From NCBI RefSeq assembly GCF_000506865.1, contig NZ_AYSV01000091.1, positions 1-61,522 of the forward strand: 61,522 nt of DNA, given 5' to 3'. This document shows positions 48,313 to 58,894 of this stretch, piece after piece. The first letter of the stretch is position 1; every line of letters starts with the position of its first letter. A program made the position numbers and the translations under genes. The stretch comes from Pelistega indica (GTDB lineage: Bacteria; Pseudomonadota; Gammaproteobacteria; Burkholderiales; Burkholderiaceae_B). The notes under the pieces are model-generated. The model saw only the letters and a list, made by a program, of their open reading frames with translations. It searched no databases and was not told where the DNA came from.

Positions 48313-49377
48313 ATGAATCAGAATGAATTAAAACTTAGTTATCCATTCGATGGAATTGAACCTAGTCCAGGCAATGCATTTGAAATTTTGCCGGGGGTGA
48401 AATGGATTAAAATGCCACTCCCTTTTGCTTTAAACCATATTAATCTTTGGTTAGTCAAGGATGAGTTTCAAGGGAAAAAGGGTTGGGCCATAGTTGACTG
48501 TGGTATAGCCAAAGATCCTGTAAAGGAATTATGGGAAAAAATATTTGAGCAAGAACTAGAAGGCTTGCCTGTCACACGAGTTATTGTGACTCATATGCAC
48601 CCAGATCATGTTGGACTTGCTGGGTGGTTATGTGAGAAATGGCAAGTGCCTCTATTTATGAGCATGACGGATTATATGGTATCCAAGCTTTGGACGGCAA
48701 ACTCAACAGCAGGTGCAGGGACTGGTGGAGAGATGGCTGTTGAGCATTTTGCTAGACATGGTCTTATAGATAAAGAGGCTCAGGAAAAAATTAGGCAGCG
48801 TGCAAATTATTACCCAGGATTAGTATCAAAACCGCCAAGCTCTTATTATCGGTTGATGGATGGTCAGCAGATTAAATTAGGTGATTTTGTATGGGAGTTG
48901 ATTTCGGGTTATGGCCATGCACCAGAGCATATAGCGTTATTTTGTCCATCACTCAATTTATTGATTTCTGGTGATATGATCTTACCGAAAATATCTACTA
49001 ATGTGAGTGTATTTGATTATGAGCCTGAAGCAAATCCATTACCACTTTATTTGGAATCACTAAATAAATATGACCATATACCTGAAGATGTGTTGGTGTT
49101 GCCTTCACATGGTCGTCCCTTTAGAGGCATCCATGAGCGTATTCGTCAGCAACATGAGCATCATAAAGAGCGTTTGGAAGAGGTATGGAGTATGTGTGAG
49201 ACACCTGCGACCGTCAGTGAAATCGTACCAAAAATGTTTAAACGTGAATTGGATTTACATCAATTGACATTTGCTATGGGTGAGGCGCTTGCTCATTTAA
49301 ATGCACTTTATTTTGAAGGTAAATTAAAACGTTTGGTTGATGAACAAGGCATTTACAGATTCCAACAGATTAATTGA
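48313..49377 (+). CDS. metallo-beta-lactamase-fold hydrolase, divergent from liuR
   Basis: The protein has the zinc motif THMHPDHVGLAGWL (about 95-108) and further His/Asp ligands in HAPEHIALFCPS and SGDMIL; the C-terminal part VLPSHGRPFRG carries the last His. It is a glyoxalase-II-like MBL fold with an extra C-terminal winged-helix-like tail. Start is uncertain: ATG 48301, GTG 48307 and ATG 48313 are in one frame; the GAGG at 48297-48300 fits the GTG or ATG 48313. Its promoter shares a LiuR site, so I infer a role in acyl-CoA or leucine catabolism. Confidence 0.82.
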   Translation: MNQNELKLSYPFDGIEPSPGNAFEILPGVKWIKMPLPFALNHINLWLVKDEFQGKKGWAIVDCGIAKDPVKELWEKIFEQELEGLPVTRVIVTHMHPDHVGLAGWLCEKWQVPLFMSMTDYMVSKLWTANSTAGAGTGGEMAVEHFARHGLIDKEAQEKIRQRANYYPGLVSKPPSSYYRLMDGQQIKLGDFVWELISGYGHAPEHIALFCPSLNLLISGDMILPKISTNVSVFDYEPEANPLPLYLESLNKYDHIPEDVLVLPSHGRPFRGIHERIRQQHEHHKERLEEVWSMCETPATVSEIVPKMFKRELDLHQLTFAMGEALAHLNALYFEGKLKRLVDEQGIYRFQQIN

Positions 49378-49440
49378 CTTATTTTATCGTATGGGGAAAT
49401 CAGATTTCTTATCTTGTAGTAATAGGAAATCTGATAATTA

Positions 49441-50064
49441 TTAGAAAAATAACTTTATAGCTAATCCTACAAACACAATCACGGTAACAATATTTAATAT
49501 ATATTGTGCTTTTGGTGATTGTTTAATGATGCGTCCAAACGTGCCACTGAAGTAAGCAATCGTATTAAATGTAATAAAGGTTGCTAACATAAAGAGGGCA
49601 CTTAGTGATATTAATTGTTGAGTAGCAGTAATACTGGATGAATATAGGAATTGGGGTAAAAAAGCTAAGAAAAATAGGGTTACTTTGGGATTAGTCACAT
49701 TCATCAAAATACCACGACGATAATATTGCCCATAAGACAGTGGAGAATTTGTTTTCTGGGATGAACTATCTAGTGTCATCGGTTTAGATTTTGCTGTTAA
49801 ATAAGCAAGGTACAACAGATAGGTTGCACCAATAATTTTTAGTATTAAAAAGGCTGTTGGAGAAGTTTTAATAAGTGTAGCAACACCAAAAGTCACTAAT
49901 AATGTGTGAAAGATTAACCCAGTACATAAGCCTAGGATAATAAAAAACCCCACTTTAGCACCATACAGAGCACTTTGTAATAATACAAAAATATTGTCTG
50001 GGCCGGGAGAAAGAGCCAGCAATATGCTGACACCGAAAAAGCTTATAAGAATATCTAAAGGCAT
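49441..50064 (-). CDS. LysE/RhtB-family amino-acid exporter
   Basis: The 207-residue protein has about six membrane segments and the family signature LALSPGPDNIFVLLQ near residue 19; NVTNPKVTLFFLAFLPQF lies near 120. Such exporters expel amino acids such as threonine or homoserine lactone, but the substrate is unknown here. It is a divergent neighbour of metC. Confidence 0.9.
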   Translation of the reverse strand: MPLDILISFFGVSILLALSPGPDNIFVLLQSALYGAKVGFFIILGLCTGLIFHTLLVTFGVATLIKTSPTAFLILKIIGATYLLYLAYLTAKSKPMTLDSSSQKTNSPLSYGQYYRRGILMNVTNPKVTLFFLAFLPQFLYSSSITATQQLISLSALFMLATFITFNTIAYFSGTFGRIIKQSPKAQYILNIVTVIVFVGLAIKLFF

Positions 50065-50126
50065 AAAAACTCTTTTGCTAGTATACTGAGTAGTGTTACT
50101 GTTTTGATTAAATTAAGCAAATAATT

Positions 50127-51323
50127 ATGTCTAAATCCTTATTCACCAAACTTTCTCATCTTGGTACCGCCCCTTGTGATGAACAACATCCTCGTGCTCC
50201 AGTTGCATTACCTGCTATTAGAACGAGCACAGTTCGGTTCAATACCATTCATGACTTATATGATACATATAAACGCCAATCTAGTGGTGAAAGAATTGTA
50301 GGATATGGACGAATGGGGATGGATACCCATGCTGCATTCGAAGAAATTATGTGCGAGCTTGAGGGAGGACAAAGAGCCTTTTTAGCGCCCTCAGGGTTAA
50401 ATGCGATTGCAATGGTACTGTTAAGTTTCTTAAGTGCTGGCGATCATATGCTAGTTGCTGATTGTGTGTATGGACCAGTTCGTCAAATGGATAAAACCGT
50501 TTTACAACGGATGAATATTGAAAGCACTTTTTGCTCTATGCGTAATGCTGATGAAATAGAAGCTCAAATCAAGCCTAATACCAAAGTATTGTATATCGAG
50601 TCACCCGGATCGTTATTGTTTGAAATGTTAGATTTACCATCTATTGCAGCTATTGCTAAAAAACATAATATTTTGCTAGTTACGGATAATACATGGGGAT
50701 CAGGAATTGCTTATCGTCCTTTAGAGCTTGGAGCTGATATTTCAGTGGTTGCTGTCACCAAATATATTGGTGGACATTCAGATTTATTAATGGGTGCTGT
50801 AGTTGCCAAGGATGAGAAAGTTATTAAAACATTAGATATTAATCAATATGCTTTAGGTTTCTCAACCAGTGCAGATGATGTATGGTTAGCAATTAGAGGG
50901 GTGAGAACAATTGATGTTCGCATGAAACGTCATGCAGAAAATGCTTTAAAAGTATGTGAGTTTTTTGATCAACAGCCAGAAACCTTGCAAATTTTCCATC
51001 CGGCTTATGAGAAAGATAGTCATCATGCATTATGGAAAAGAGATGCCCTGGGGTCAAATGGCATGATGTCTGTTGCCTTGAATTTCACTCCCGAACAAAC
51101 AAAGGTTTTTGTGGAGACACTAGAGTTATTTAGTATTGGTTATTCTTGGGGAGGATATGAAAGTCTGGTAGATATGGTTGATGTGAGTTTCCTTAAAAAT
51201 CATGCCTACTGGAACGCTTCTTACCCTAGTCTGGTCAGATTACATATTGGTTTAGAGTCAGTGGAGGACTTGATTGCTGACTTATCACAAGCGTTAGATA
51301 AGGCTCGCCACCACAAGGTGTAA
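50127..51323 (+). CDS. metC: cystathionine beta-lyase
   Basis: A PLP enzyme that cleaves cystathionine to homocysteine, pyruvate and ammonia in methionine synthesis. 398 residues. The PLP Lys is in VAVTKYIGGHSDLLMG (about 212), with SGLNAIAMVLLSFLSAGDH upstream and DNTWGSGIAYRPLELGADIS before it. Complete. The gene is followed by a strong hairpin. Confidence 0.93.
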   Translation: MSKSLFTKLSHLGTAPCDEQHPRAPVALPAIRTSTVRFNTIHDLYDTYKRQSSGERIVGYGRMGMDTHAAFEEIMCELEGGQRAFLAPSGLNAIAMVLLSFLSAGDHMLVADCVYGPVRQMDKTVLQRMNIESTFCSMRNADEIEAQIKPNTKVLYIESPGSLLFEMLDLPSIAAIAKKHNILLVTDNTWGSGIAYRPLELGADISVVAVTKYIGGHSDLLMGAVVAKDEKVIKTLDINQYALGFSTSADDVWLAIRGVRTIDVRMKRHAENALKVCEFFDQQPETLQIFHPAYEKDSHHALWKRDALGSNGMMSVALNFTPEQTKVFVETLELFSIGYSWGGYESLVDMVDVSFLKNHAYWNASYPSLVRLHIGLESVEDLIADLSQALDKARHHKV

Positions 51324-51342
51324 AAAATACAGTGTCAAAAAT

Positions 51343-51385
51343 ATAAGCTCCCTTTATCATTGAAATTGATAGAAAGGGAGCTTAT
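51343..51385. terminator. hairpin terminator between metC and dsbA
   Basis: ATAAGCTCCCTTTATCA pairs with TGATAGAAAGGGAGCTTAT (one unpaired base) as a long stem between the convergent metC and dsbA genes. The plus-strand tail is TTTG-containing (ATTTGT); the minus strand shows ATTTTTGAC, so it works best for dsbA. Confidence 0.75.
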
Positions 51386-51470
51386 TTGTATGTACAGAAT
51401 TAAAGTGAAGGTGAAGGCTAGTCGTTTTGCTAGAGAGCCTTCCACTATCTACAGTGCTTATGTTGAGGAT

Positions 51471-52091
51471 TTATTTAGCTTCTTTTTCTACAAGTTGTTT
51501 GACTAAAACAATAGCACTTTCATAATCACCTGTCATACCAGGAGATGTTAGATATTTACCCGCTACAGCAAAAGATGGGGTGGCATCCACTTTGTATTGA
51601 TCTGTCATTTCAGTTGCTCGGCGAACTTTGGTGTTTACCCCAAAAGAGTCATATGTTTCTTCAAATGTTTTTTTGTCAATACCTTGCGATACAGCCCAAT
51701 CTACAATCACATCACGAGTAAATAAACGCTTTTTGTCCTTATGTATAGCCTCAAATACTTTGGGATGTAAGTCTTTGCGATCAAGTGCCATTAGGGTATA
51801 GAACAAACGTTGCATCGGTTCCATAGAGGCATTAAAAGCAACAGGTACTGGCAATAATTCAGCGGATGCAGGTAACTCCTTGCTTAAGTTTTCAACCATT
51901 GGTTCCATAGCCGCACAGTGGGAACATGCATAGGAAAAAAACTCTAATACTTCTGTTTTTGCTGGTGTTTGAGAAGCAAAAGCTGGATTAAATGTAATGT
52001 ATTTTTCTTGAGCCTGTGCTGTAGAAAATGTAGATAAAGCGACAAAACCAAGAGCTGGGATTAAAGTCTTTAGGGTTTTTAGGGTTAACAT
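51471..52091 (-). CDS. dsbA: thiol:disulfide interchange protein DsbA
   Basis: DsbA makes disulfide bonds in the periplasm. A signal peptide (ALGFVALSTFSTAQA) precedes the thioredoxin fold with active-site C-S-H-C in FFSYACSHCAAME (residues 56 and 59) and the cis-Pro VDATPSFAV near 172. 206 residues. It follows argS and the SPOR gene in the order common in Burkholderiales. Confidence 0.95.
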   Translation of the reverse strand: MLTLKTLKTLIPALGFVALSTFSTAQAQEKYITFNPAFASQTPAKTEVLEFFSYACSHCAAMEPMVENLSKELPASAELLPVPVAFNASMEPMQRLFYTLMALDRKDLHPKVFEAIHKDKKRLFTRDVIVDWAVSQGIDKKTFEETYDSFGVNTKVRRATEMTDQYKVDATPSFAVAGKYLTSPGMTGDYESAIVLVKQLVEKEAK

Positions 52092-52135
52092 CTTTTATCC
52101 TTAGGAAATTTTTTATTGATTCCTCTATGATGACA

Positions 52136-52175
52136 TAAAAAATTATCCCTGTAATGCAACCTACATCACAGGGAT
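52136..52175 (-). terminator. terminator after the SPOR gene
   Basis: ATCCCTGT / ACAGGGAT forms an 8-bp stem with a 15-base loop, followed on minus by AATTTTTTATG. It separates the argS-SPOR transcript from dsbA. Confidence 0.8.
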
Positions 52176-52221
52176 ATGTTTTGTATTTCAAATTGTTACG
52201 GATGAAAAGGCTTGTTGGGTT

Positions 52222-53077
52222 TTAGCGAATAAGCGTTGAATTAATATTTTTAGATTTCAATAAATTTTGCATTTTTTTAAGCTCACTTTCACTAGTGAAA
52301 GGCCCAATTCTTACTCTAGTAAACTCGGTATTATTAATAGTTGTTTGGCTGATAGTTACATTGGAAATGCCGTGCATTAATAGCTCAGCACGTTTTGCAT
52401 CAGCCTCATTAGCATCTTTAAAGGAACCAATTTGTAAGAATGTCGCTGATGGTTTTTTATTGATTTCTGTGGTTGCCTGCGAAGTGATGGCTTGTGTTTT
52501 AGGTGCCGCTTTAGCAGTACTACTGCTTTGCGAGTTATTCATTGATTGAATTAAATTACCGATAGCATCATCTTTTTTGGGGTGCTCAGGTTTTGTGTTT
52601 GGTGTGACTGTAGTTTTTAGGTTCAGCTGTTTTTTGAGGCTGAGTAGGCTCCTTGGGCACAACTGGAGTGGTTGGTTCCGTAGTGGGTTTTGTACCAGTT
52701 GACTGAGCAATACTTTGAGGAATTTCCTCTGTTCTTAAAGGTATGTTTGAGCTAGTTTGACTCGTTGTGTTATTTATAGGTTGAGTGGGTTGAGCCGGTT
52801 GATTTTGGAGAGTGGATACACTAGGTTTTTGCTCAGTGACAATAACTTTTGGTGGTGTTTTTTCCACGGAGGTTGCTGCAGGACTAGTTAGCTTTTGAGC
52901 AGGCTCTTGTGGTGGTGTGGTTGTATGGTTTTTTTCACGCAAATAGTATGCGAGAGCAGCAGCAAGCCCCAACCCCATTACAATACCAAAAATGATATAG
53001 CCGAATGGGGTTGTAGCTGATTGAGAATTTGTCTTGGTTGAGCGTCGAGTAGCTGGTTTACGTTTTGTTGTTGCCAT
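52222..53077 (-). CDS. SPOR-domain cell-envelope protein, frame broken by one extra base
   Basis: SPOR domains bind denuded septal peptidoglycan. An N-terminal Lys/Arg tail is followed by one membrane segment (FGYIIFGIVMGLGLAAALAYYL, about 26-47) and a Pro/Thr/Gln-rich linker. The given frame ends shortly after QKTAEPKN, while the C-terminal SPOR domain FLQIGSFKDANEADAKRAEL and RVRIGPFTSESELKKMQ is in the next frame. Removing one A from the A5 run (T5 at 52614-52618 on plus) gives AEPKTTVTPN and 284 residues. It starts 8 bases after argS. Confidence 0.9.
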
Positions 53078-53085
53078 AAGTTTTA

Positions 53086-54768
53086 CTACATTTGTTCGGG
53101 TGCAGAAACACCTAATAAATCCAGTGCATTAACAATCACTTGTCTAGTGCTGTCAGCCAAGGCTAGGCGAGCTAATTTTAATGCTTCATCGTCAATCATA
53201 ATACGTTCAGCGTTATACCAAGAGTGGAAGTCTTTAGCTAAGTCCAGAACCCAGAAAGCAATATAGTGAGGTGCTAAATCTTTTGCTGCTAACTGAATCA
53301 TACTTGGTAGTTCAGCAAGACGCTTTAACAGCGTAATTTCACTTGGAGCCGTTAATAAACTAATGTCTGCTTGCTCCACTTGATGTGCTAATTCTGCGGC
53401 ATCACGCAGTATTTTACAGATACGAGCATGAGCATATTGCACATAATAAACAGGGTTTTCTTCGCCTTTTGATAGAGCTAAGTCAATATCAAACGTAAAC
53501 TCTGTATCGGCTTTACGTTGGATAAGGAAAAAACGGGTGGCATCTTGTCCTACCCAGTCAATCAAGTCACGCATAGTTACATAAGAACCTGCACGCTTAG
53601 AAATTTTGACTTCTTCGCCATTACGAGTTACTCGGACCATTTTATGTAAGACATAAGAGGGGAAGTCTTTTGGAATACCTAATTCTAAGCCCTGTAAACC
53701 GGCACGGACACGTGCGATAGTCCCATGGTGGTCGCTTCCTTGAATATCAATTGCATGTTTAAAACCACGGTTCCATTTGCTCAGGTGATAAGCCACATCA
53801 GGAACAAAATAGGTATAACTACCATCGGTTTTACGCATAACACGGTCTTTATCATCACCAGTACCTAATTCTGTCGTGCGTAACCAAAGGGCGCCATCTT
53901 CTTCGTAGGTGTGACCATTTTTAGTTAATAAAGATACAGCTTCTTCAACTTTACCATCTGTATAAAGAGAGCTTTCTAGATAATATTGGTCAAAAACGAG
54001 ATTAAAGGCTTTAAGGTCTAAATCTTGTTCATTGCGTAAGTAGGCAACAGCAAAACGGCGAATATTCTCTAAATCATCAAGATTACCATTCGCTTGTACA
54101 TTTTTACCATCGGCAAAAACTGTTTTTTGAGCAATAAAGTCATTTGCAATATCAACAATATAATCACCACGGTAACCATCAGCTGGGTATGAGGGGTCAT
54201 CGGGATCTATTCCTTTGGCACGAGCTTGTACGCTAATGGCTAAATTGTTAATTTGATTACCAGCATCGTTATAGTAAAACTCACGGTGTACCTTATAACC
54301 TGCAGCAGAGAATAAACGACAGATACAATCACCTAATGCCGCTTGTCTTGCATGACCTACGTGTAATGGACCTGTAGGGTTTGCAGAAACAAACTCAACC
54401 ATTAATGACTCACCATTACTTGGTGATTTAGCAAAATCTTTATTTGATTCTTGAATGTAATTAATTACTTCTTGGTGTACGGCAGGGGTGCATCGAAGGT
54501 TAATAAAACCTGGGCCAGCAATCTCAGCTGAAGCGAGAAGCTCTTTTGCCAAGGGATTGCTCATTAGTGTATCTACAATGTCTTGAGCTAGCTCTCTGGG
54601 ATTACGTTTATTTGGCTTAGCTAATTGCATAGCAATATTGCTTGCGACATCCCCATGTTCTGCTTGTTTTGGACGTTCAAGTTTGATGACTGGCTCTTGT
54701 TCTGGTAGAAGAGTTTTTACAGCATCAGCTAATAGCTGACTGAGTTTATTCTGGAGCTCTGGGAGCAT
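53086..54768 (-). CDS. argS: arginyl-tRNA synthetase
   Basis: ArgS charges tRNA-Arg. The 560-residue frame is intact: N-terminal add-1 domain, HIGH motif as [12 protein letters not shown] (about 134), [19 protein letters not shown] near 310, DRDHHG-like [17 protein letters not shown] and a C-terminal DALR domain with [18 protein letters not shown]. Translational unit with the SPOR gene. Confidence 0.97.
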   Translation of the reverse strand: MLPELQNKLSQLLADAVKTLLPEQEPVIKLERPKQAEHGDVASNIAMQLAKPNKRNPRELAQDIVDTLMSNPLAKELLASAEIAGPGFINLRCTPAVHQEVINYIQESNKDFAKSPSNGESLMVEFVSANPTGPLHVGHARQAALGDCICRLFSAAGYKVHREFYYNDAGNQINNLAISVQARAKGIDPDDPSYPADGYRGDYIVDIANDFIAQKTVFADGKNVQANGNLDDLENIRRFAVAYLRNEQDLDLKAFNLVFDQYYLESSLYTDGKVEEAVSLLTKNGHTYEEDGALWLRTTELGTGDDKDRVMRKTDGSYTYFVPDVAYHLSKWNRGFKHAIDIQGSDHHGTIARVRAGLQGLELGIPKDFPSYVLHKMVRVTRNGEEVKISKRAGSYVTMRDLIDWVGQDATRFFLIQRKADTEFTFDIDLALSKGEENPVYYVQYAHARICKILRDAAELAHQVEQADISLLTAPSEITLLKRLAELPSMIQLAAKDLAPHYIAFWVLDLAKDFHSWYNAERIMIDDEALKLARLALADSTRQVIVNALDLLGVSAPEQM

Positions 54769-54856
54769 ACGTTGATATTACCTATTAAGCCCTATCGTAT
54801 ATAGGGGGTTGTTTTTAAAAAGAAATAAGCTAAATAATACCATATTATTGGTCTTG
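54769..54856. other. gap between argS and the RHS gene, no immunity gene seen
   Basis: Only 88 bases separate argS from the C-terminal end of the RHS gene, so there is no room for a downstream immunity gene on the same strand. Confidence 0.6.
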
Positions 54857-57800
54857 CTAAGGGGAGCTTTTAATAGGAGCAGTCCAGTTTAGGGTGTTTT
54901 CTAACCAGGATAAATATTTCTGTGCATTGACAATGCCATAGATGCCAACACTACCCATATGTAATTCAGAATTTTTGGTGTCAATAAATTTAACTTCACC
55001 AGCGGTTAGATGTTTTTTTCGAACATCATCGCCAATATGTACCGTTGTACCTTGTTTTTCTTGGGTAGTAATTGATCCAGCCGTTTCTATATTTCTATCA
55101 CGAGTTCGAATAGCTTGTGTTGAGCTTAATCCCCCAATATCTATACCTTTTTGACGAATTGGAGACTGTGTATAGTATTCGCCATAAGTGTTATGCATAA
55201 GGGCATTATGGATTTCATCTAATGGCATATTGTTTTTGTTTGTAATGGAAGAAAGAGGTTTTAAGTCAATGCCTAGATTTTTTGCTTGAGTGTATGTCCA
55301 TGCAAGAGGAATATGACTTAGATCACCATAGAGTTTATTTTTATGAGGGTTTTTGGGGCTTGCTGCATCACCTTCAACATGAACACCTCCTGCTTCGGTA
55401 TGACTACCTAAAAAACCTTGTTCAATGACATTTGTATTGTTATTGTTTTTTTCAGAGATTAGAGGAGCATAGCTAGTTAATGGTAATAGATAGCGGTATT
55501 CATTAAGTGCTACGGCATGGCTAATCAATTCCCATTCAGGAGCAGCTGTGTAGTTATAGTTAAAATTGCCAAGTCCATTGGCACCAAATTGAGCAACAGT
55601 ATCAAATAGTCCAATAAAACGTAGATCTACACAGGTTTGTATATCTTGGATATATTCAAGTCCATTGACTTCATATTGTTGTCGGTAGTGAAAAAGTCCA
55701 TTTTTCACTAAGCCTTTCACATAATTGGAAAATATCATGCCAATAGCGGCACCTCTTGAAAACCCCACAATATCAATTGGAATTGGGTCATCAAACTGCT
55801 GGTTTTTGCTACGCATATAGTTAATTAAATTCTGCTTATGTTCATCTAGAATTTTTTCTGTAGTCGTTGAAAATAATGCACCACCTACTTTGTCTAAAAA
55901 GCTTTCTCCAGGAATGCCTCCCGGACCTTCTTTATAAAACTTTGGGCCATTATAAAGTTGATAGAATTTCCATACATTGGTATTGGATGCAATACTATTA
56001 GTGGTGCCATCAAAGGCAAATAATAGCAATCCTAGTGGATCAATAAAATGGCGTGGTTGTTGTCTGACATAACCAAAAGGATCATTGGCATAAGTAGGAC
56101 CCATGGGATCTGGCTCTAAATAGTGCCCAGCTTTGGGGTCATAGGTACGTAAATAATTATCGTGCCACCCTGTTTCTTGATCAAAATATTGCCCAGGCTG
56201 GCGAAGGTTAAAGACAATTTTGTTCACAAAAATTGTTGCTTCTCCAGTCGGTGAATAATGGGCTGCCCAAACTATGTGTTGCTGCTTGTCTGTGTAATTA
56301 ATTCACTTGTCCAAGATGATCATTGTGCACATAAAACAGTTGCTGTGTACGTTTACCTTCTTTATCGATGACTGTATCTGTAAAAGCAACAAGCATTAGT
56401 CCTGAATAAATATAGTCTCTTTGTCGTGTGAGTGTGGAGCAAGGTTGCTTATTATGAGTAGAACAATGATTGATTTGTTTTTCGCTTACAAGTTTACCGC
56501 TAGCATAGCTAAATGTAGTCGTGGTATTTGATGTTTCTTTTTGAATACGACGCCCTAATTTATCATAGTCATAACGAGCATATAATTGATTATTTTTTGA
56601 TACTTCACTAATACGCTTATGACTGCCATATCGTAGCTGCCAATCATTATAAACAAGTGGTAAACCCTGCTTATCTCGTATGATTACTGGCACTGTTGTT
56701 TGTTTATCAATCGCATAGGCATTATTTTGTCCAGACAGTGCCCACTGGTAATAGAAGTGCTGAGTAATGCCATTAATTGTTTGTTCACTAGCTACTAATC
56801 TATGTCTGTTGTCATATAGATAACTATTGTGAATAGTTTTTTTTAGCAGAGGAAAGTCAAAATCTTCTTTTAACAATAAACCCTCTTGACTATAGTGGCG
56901 TTGTTGCGACCATAAGTGTTGATTTTTTGAGGTATTACTCAATATCAATGTTTGCTGTAAATTATCTTTACTGTTATTTTGGTTTAAATTTAAATTATTT
57001 TTAAAGATAAGCGCTTTATCTTGGATTTCTAAATAGAGTGAAGCATCAGCAGTAGGTTTATCCGTTAATTCATAAGTATCAGGAAAGCGGATATTTTGTT
57101 TGTCTGTGTATTGACTATGCCATTTTTGAGGGATGCCATTTAAATCATAGTCTAGTTGAATAATTCCCCATAAAGGATGCTCAAAACGGATCTGTTGAAC
57201 CTTGTTTTGGCGATTGCGTTGAATATGGTAGCCATTAATAAATGTCATAAATCCATCTTCATTATAGCTAGCTTTTGTACCAACTCTAGGGCATAGATAG
57301 CACCCATCACCAGTAACTTCTGTGAGTAAAAAATGCCCTTTTTTTATAATGCCTTTTATATGGGTTTGAAGACCTTGTTGGCTACGGACAATAGTATGAG
57401 ATTCCTGATTATGCTGCTTTGCTAGTTTTGCATAATCAATAAAAAGAGCATCGTATCCAAGAGTGTGACTATAGTTGGCTAAACCCTCGGTATTGTATCG
57501 CCACTCATTGATACGAGTAGTTTTGTTAGTGGGTGTTGTGATGCTAATTCCTGTCAGTAAGTAAGGATTGCCCGCCTGTTTCTCGGGTTCATAAAGATAC
57601 TGTTTTATCCATCCATCTGGGCGAGTGAGTTTAGTTAAACGATAATGTTGGTGACCTACAGGAATATCATAATCGTAGAAATAGCTGCCGATAGGGCTAT
57701 CAATTTTTTGTAATACTACGCCTTGCGGTGTTCGATGATAATAATAACGCAGTGTTTCATCCCCTGAGCTTATGCTAGAGATTAGTGCGGGAGCATCCTT

Positions 57801-58334
57801 TTCTGCCCGTTGAATATAAATGGTTGGAAAGCCTGGAATAAAGACTTCTATAAGATAACCATTAGCATCAAAAGTACGTATAAGACCTTGGGGGGTAATC
57901 CATTTCCAATGTGTATTGTCATGTAATAAATACCCTTGATGGTGCTCAATAGCTTGTGCTTGTAATCCATCAGGAGGGTGAAACATTACTCGTTGCCCAT
58001 CATCAAGAATAATTTGCCAGTTATGTTTGAATGGAAATAATTGTGTAGTGTAAGAGGATTGCCAACCAACACCCATGACGCTAGGAGTAGAGGAGAACGA
58101 ATTATAGTAGCGAACAATTTCTAGTCCAGATAATCGCATCCATAAATCATCTTCTTGCTGAAATTTATTACCACTCATTAAATGAATAGGATTGCCTGCA
58201 CCTAGATTGAGTGAGGGAGATCTTGAAGAACTAGAGCAAGGGTTACCGGTTTTGGCTGGTGTACAAGTTTGACCTTGGGCTTGCGTAGATAAAATAAAAC
58301 AGCATAAACTGAATATCCATAGTAAATATTTCAT
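54857..58334 (-). CDS. secreted RHS-repeat protein with C-terminal DUF2235 lipase-like domain, frame broken by one extra base
   Basis: Start ATG at 58334 has AGGA upstream; a signal peptide (KYLLWIFSLCCFILSTQAQG) follows. Then come the N-terminal RHS domain (PIHLMSGNKFQQEDDL, WQSSYTTQLFPF) and YD/RHS repeats up to FYVHNDHLGQVN. The frame stops there (TAA at about 56300); the next frame continues NYTDKQQHIVWAAHY, the core YFDQETGWHDNYLRTYDPKAG and HFIDPLG. A DUF2235 alpha/beta-hydrolase domain follows directly: FAFDGTTNS, VGFSRGAA (Ser), GLFDTVAQFG (Asp) and GSHTEAGG (His). Repaired length is about 1158. DUF2235 occurs in T6SS phospholipases (Tle1). Confidence 0.88.
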
Positions 58335-58435
58335 TTGGCTATCCTGATAGGAATAAAGGTACAATGGAATTCTTACTCAATAGATTTTTATTGCCTATAG
58401 GTGATAAGGCTTTTTAACCATAAGGAGTATTACTT

Positions 58436-58801
58436 ATGCTGATTACATTTTCTTCTCAATCAAGCGGTGATGTATTGATGTTAGACCAACATGCCTTGGT
58501 TGTATTAAATGCAATGGGACGTGGCTATGACAGTATGCCTAAAGAGGGAGTTATTACGCATCAGCAATTGGCTGATAGTATTGCCAGTCTTGAGGCAGCC
58601 ATTTCTAAGAATAAGCAGGAAAACTCTCAAGATAGTTTCAAAGAAGAAGATGAAAGAGATGCCAGAGGCGATGAAAAAGTGCATCCAGTACAGGAAGCGG
58701 TAAGTCTTGCCCAGCGTGCTTTTCCATTGTTGTCTATGATGAAAGAAGCATTAAAGAATGAAAATGATCAAGTAGTTTGGCGATCAGGTAGTGCGTGGTA
58801 A
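58436..58801 (+). CDS. DUF1840-domain protein
   Basis: A 121-residue small protein with the DUF1840 start MLITFSSQSSGDVLMLDQHA and the ITHQQLADSIASLEAAI segment; the C-terminal PVQEAVSLAQRAFPLLSMM completes the family pattern. DUF1840 is found mainly in betaproteobacteria and has no known function. A highly charged Asp/Glu/Lys stretch lies in the middle. Confidence 0.85.
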   Translation: MLITFSSQSSGDVLMLDQHALVVLNAMGRGYDSMPKEGVITHQQLADSIASLEAAISKNKQENSQDSFKEEDERDARGDEKVHPVQEAVSLAQRAFPLLSMMKEALKNENDQVVWRSGSAW

Positions 58802-58829
58802 TTAGCACTCTTTATAACAAATGAGACAT

Positions 58830-58870
58830 AAAAAAGCCTCTAATCCCATTCAATGGTTGATTAGAGGCTT
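58830..58870. terminator. terminator of leuA
   Basis: AAGCCTCTAATC / GATTAGAGGCTT gives a 12-bp perfect stem; on minus it is followed by TTTTTTATG. It ends leuA 25 bases after its stop and may also stop the DUF1840 transcript. Confidence 0.92.
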
Positions 58871-58894
58871 ACTACAGTTTTAAGAAGAAATGAT

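Noticed and set aside
54857-56227. A free-standing DUF2235 gene
   Set aside because: The segment between the two frames encodes the missing RHS core (YTDKQQHIVWAAHYSPTG) in the second frame, so both belong to one RHS-DUF2235 gene.
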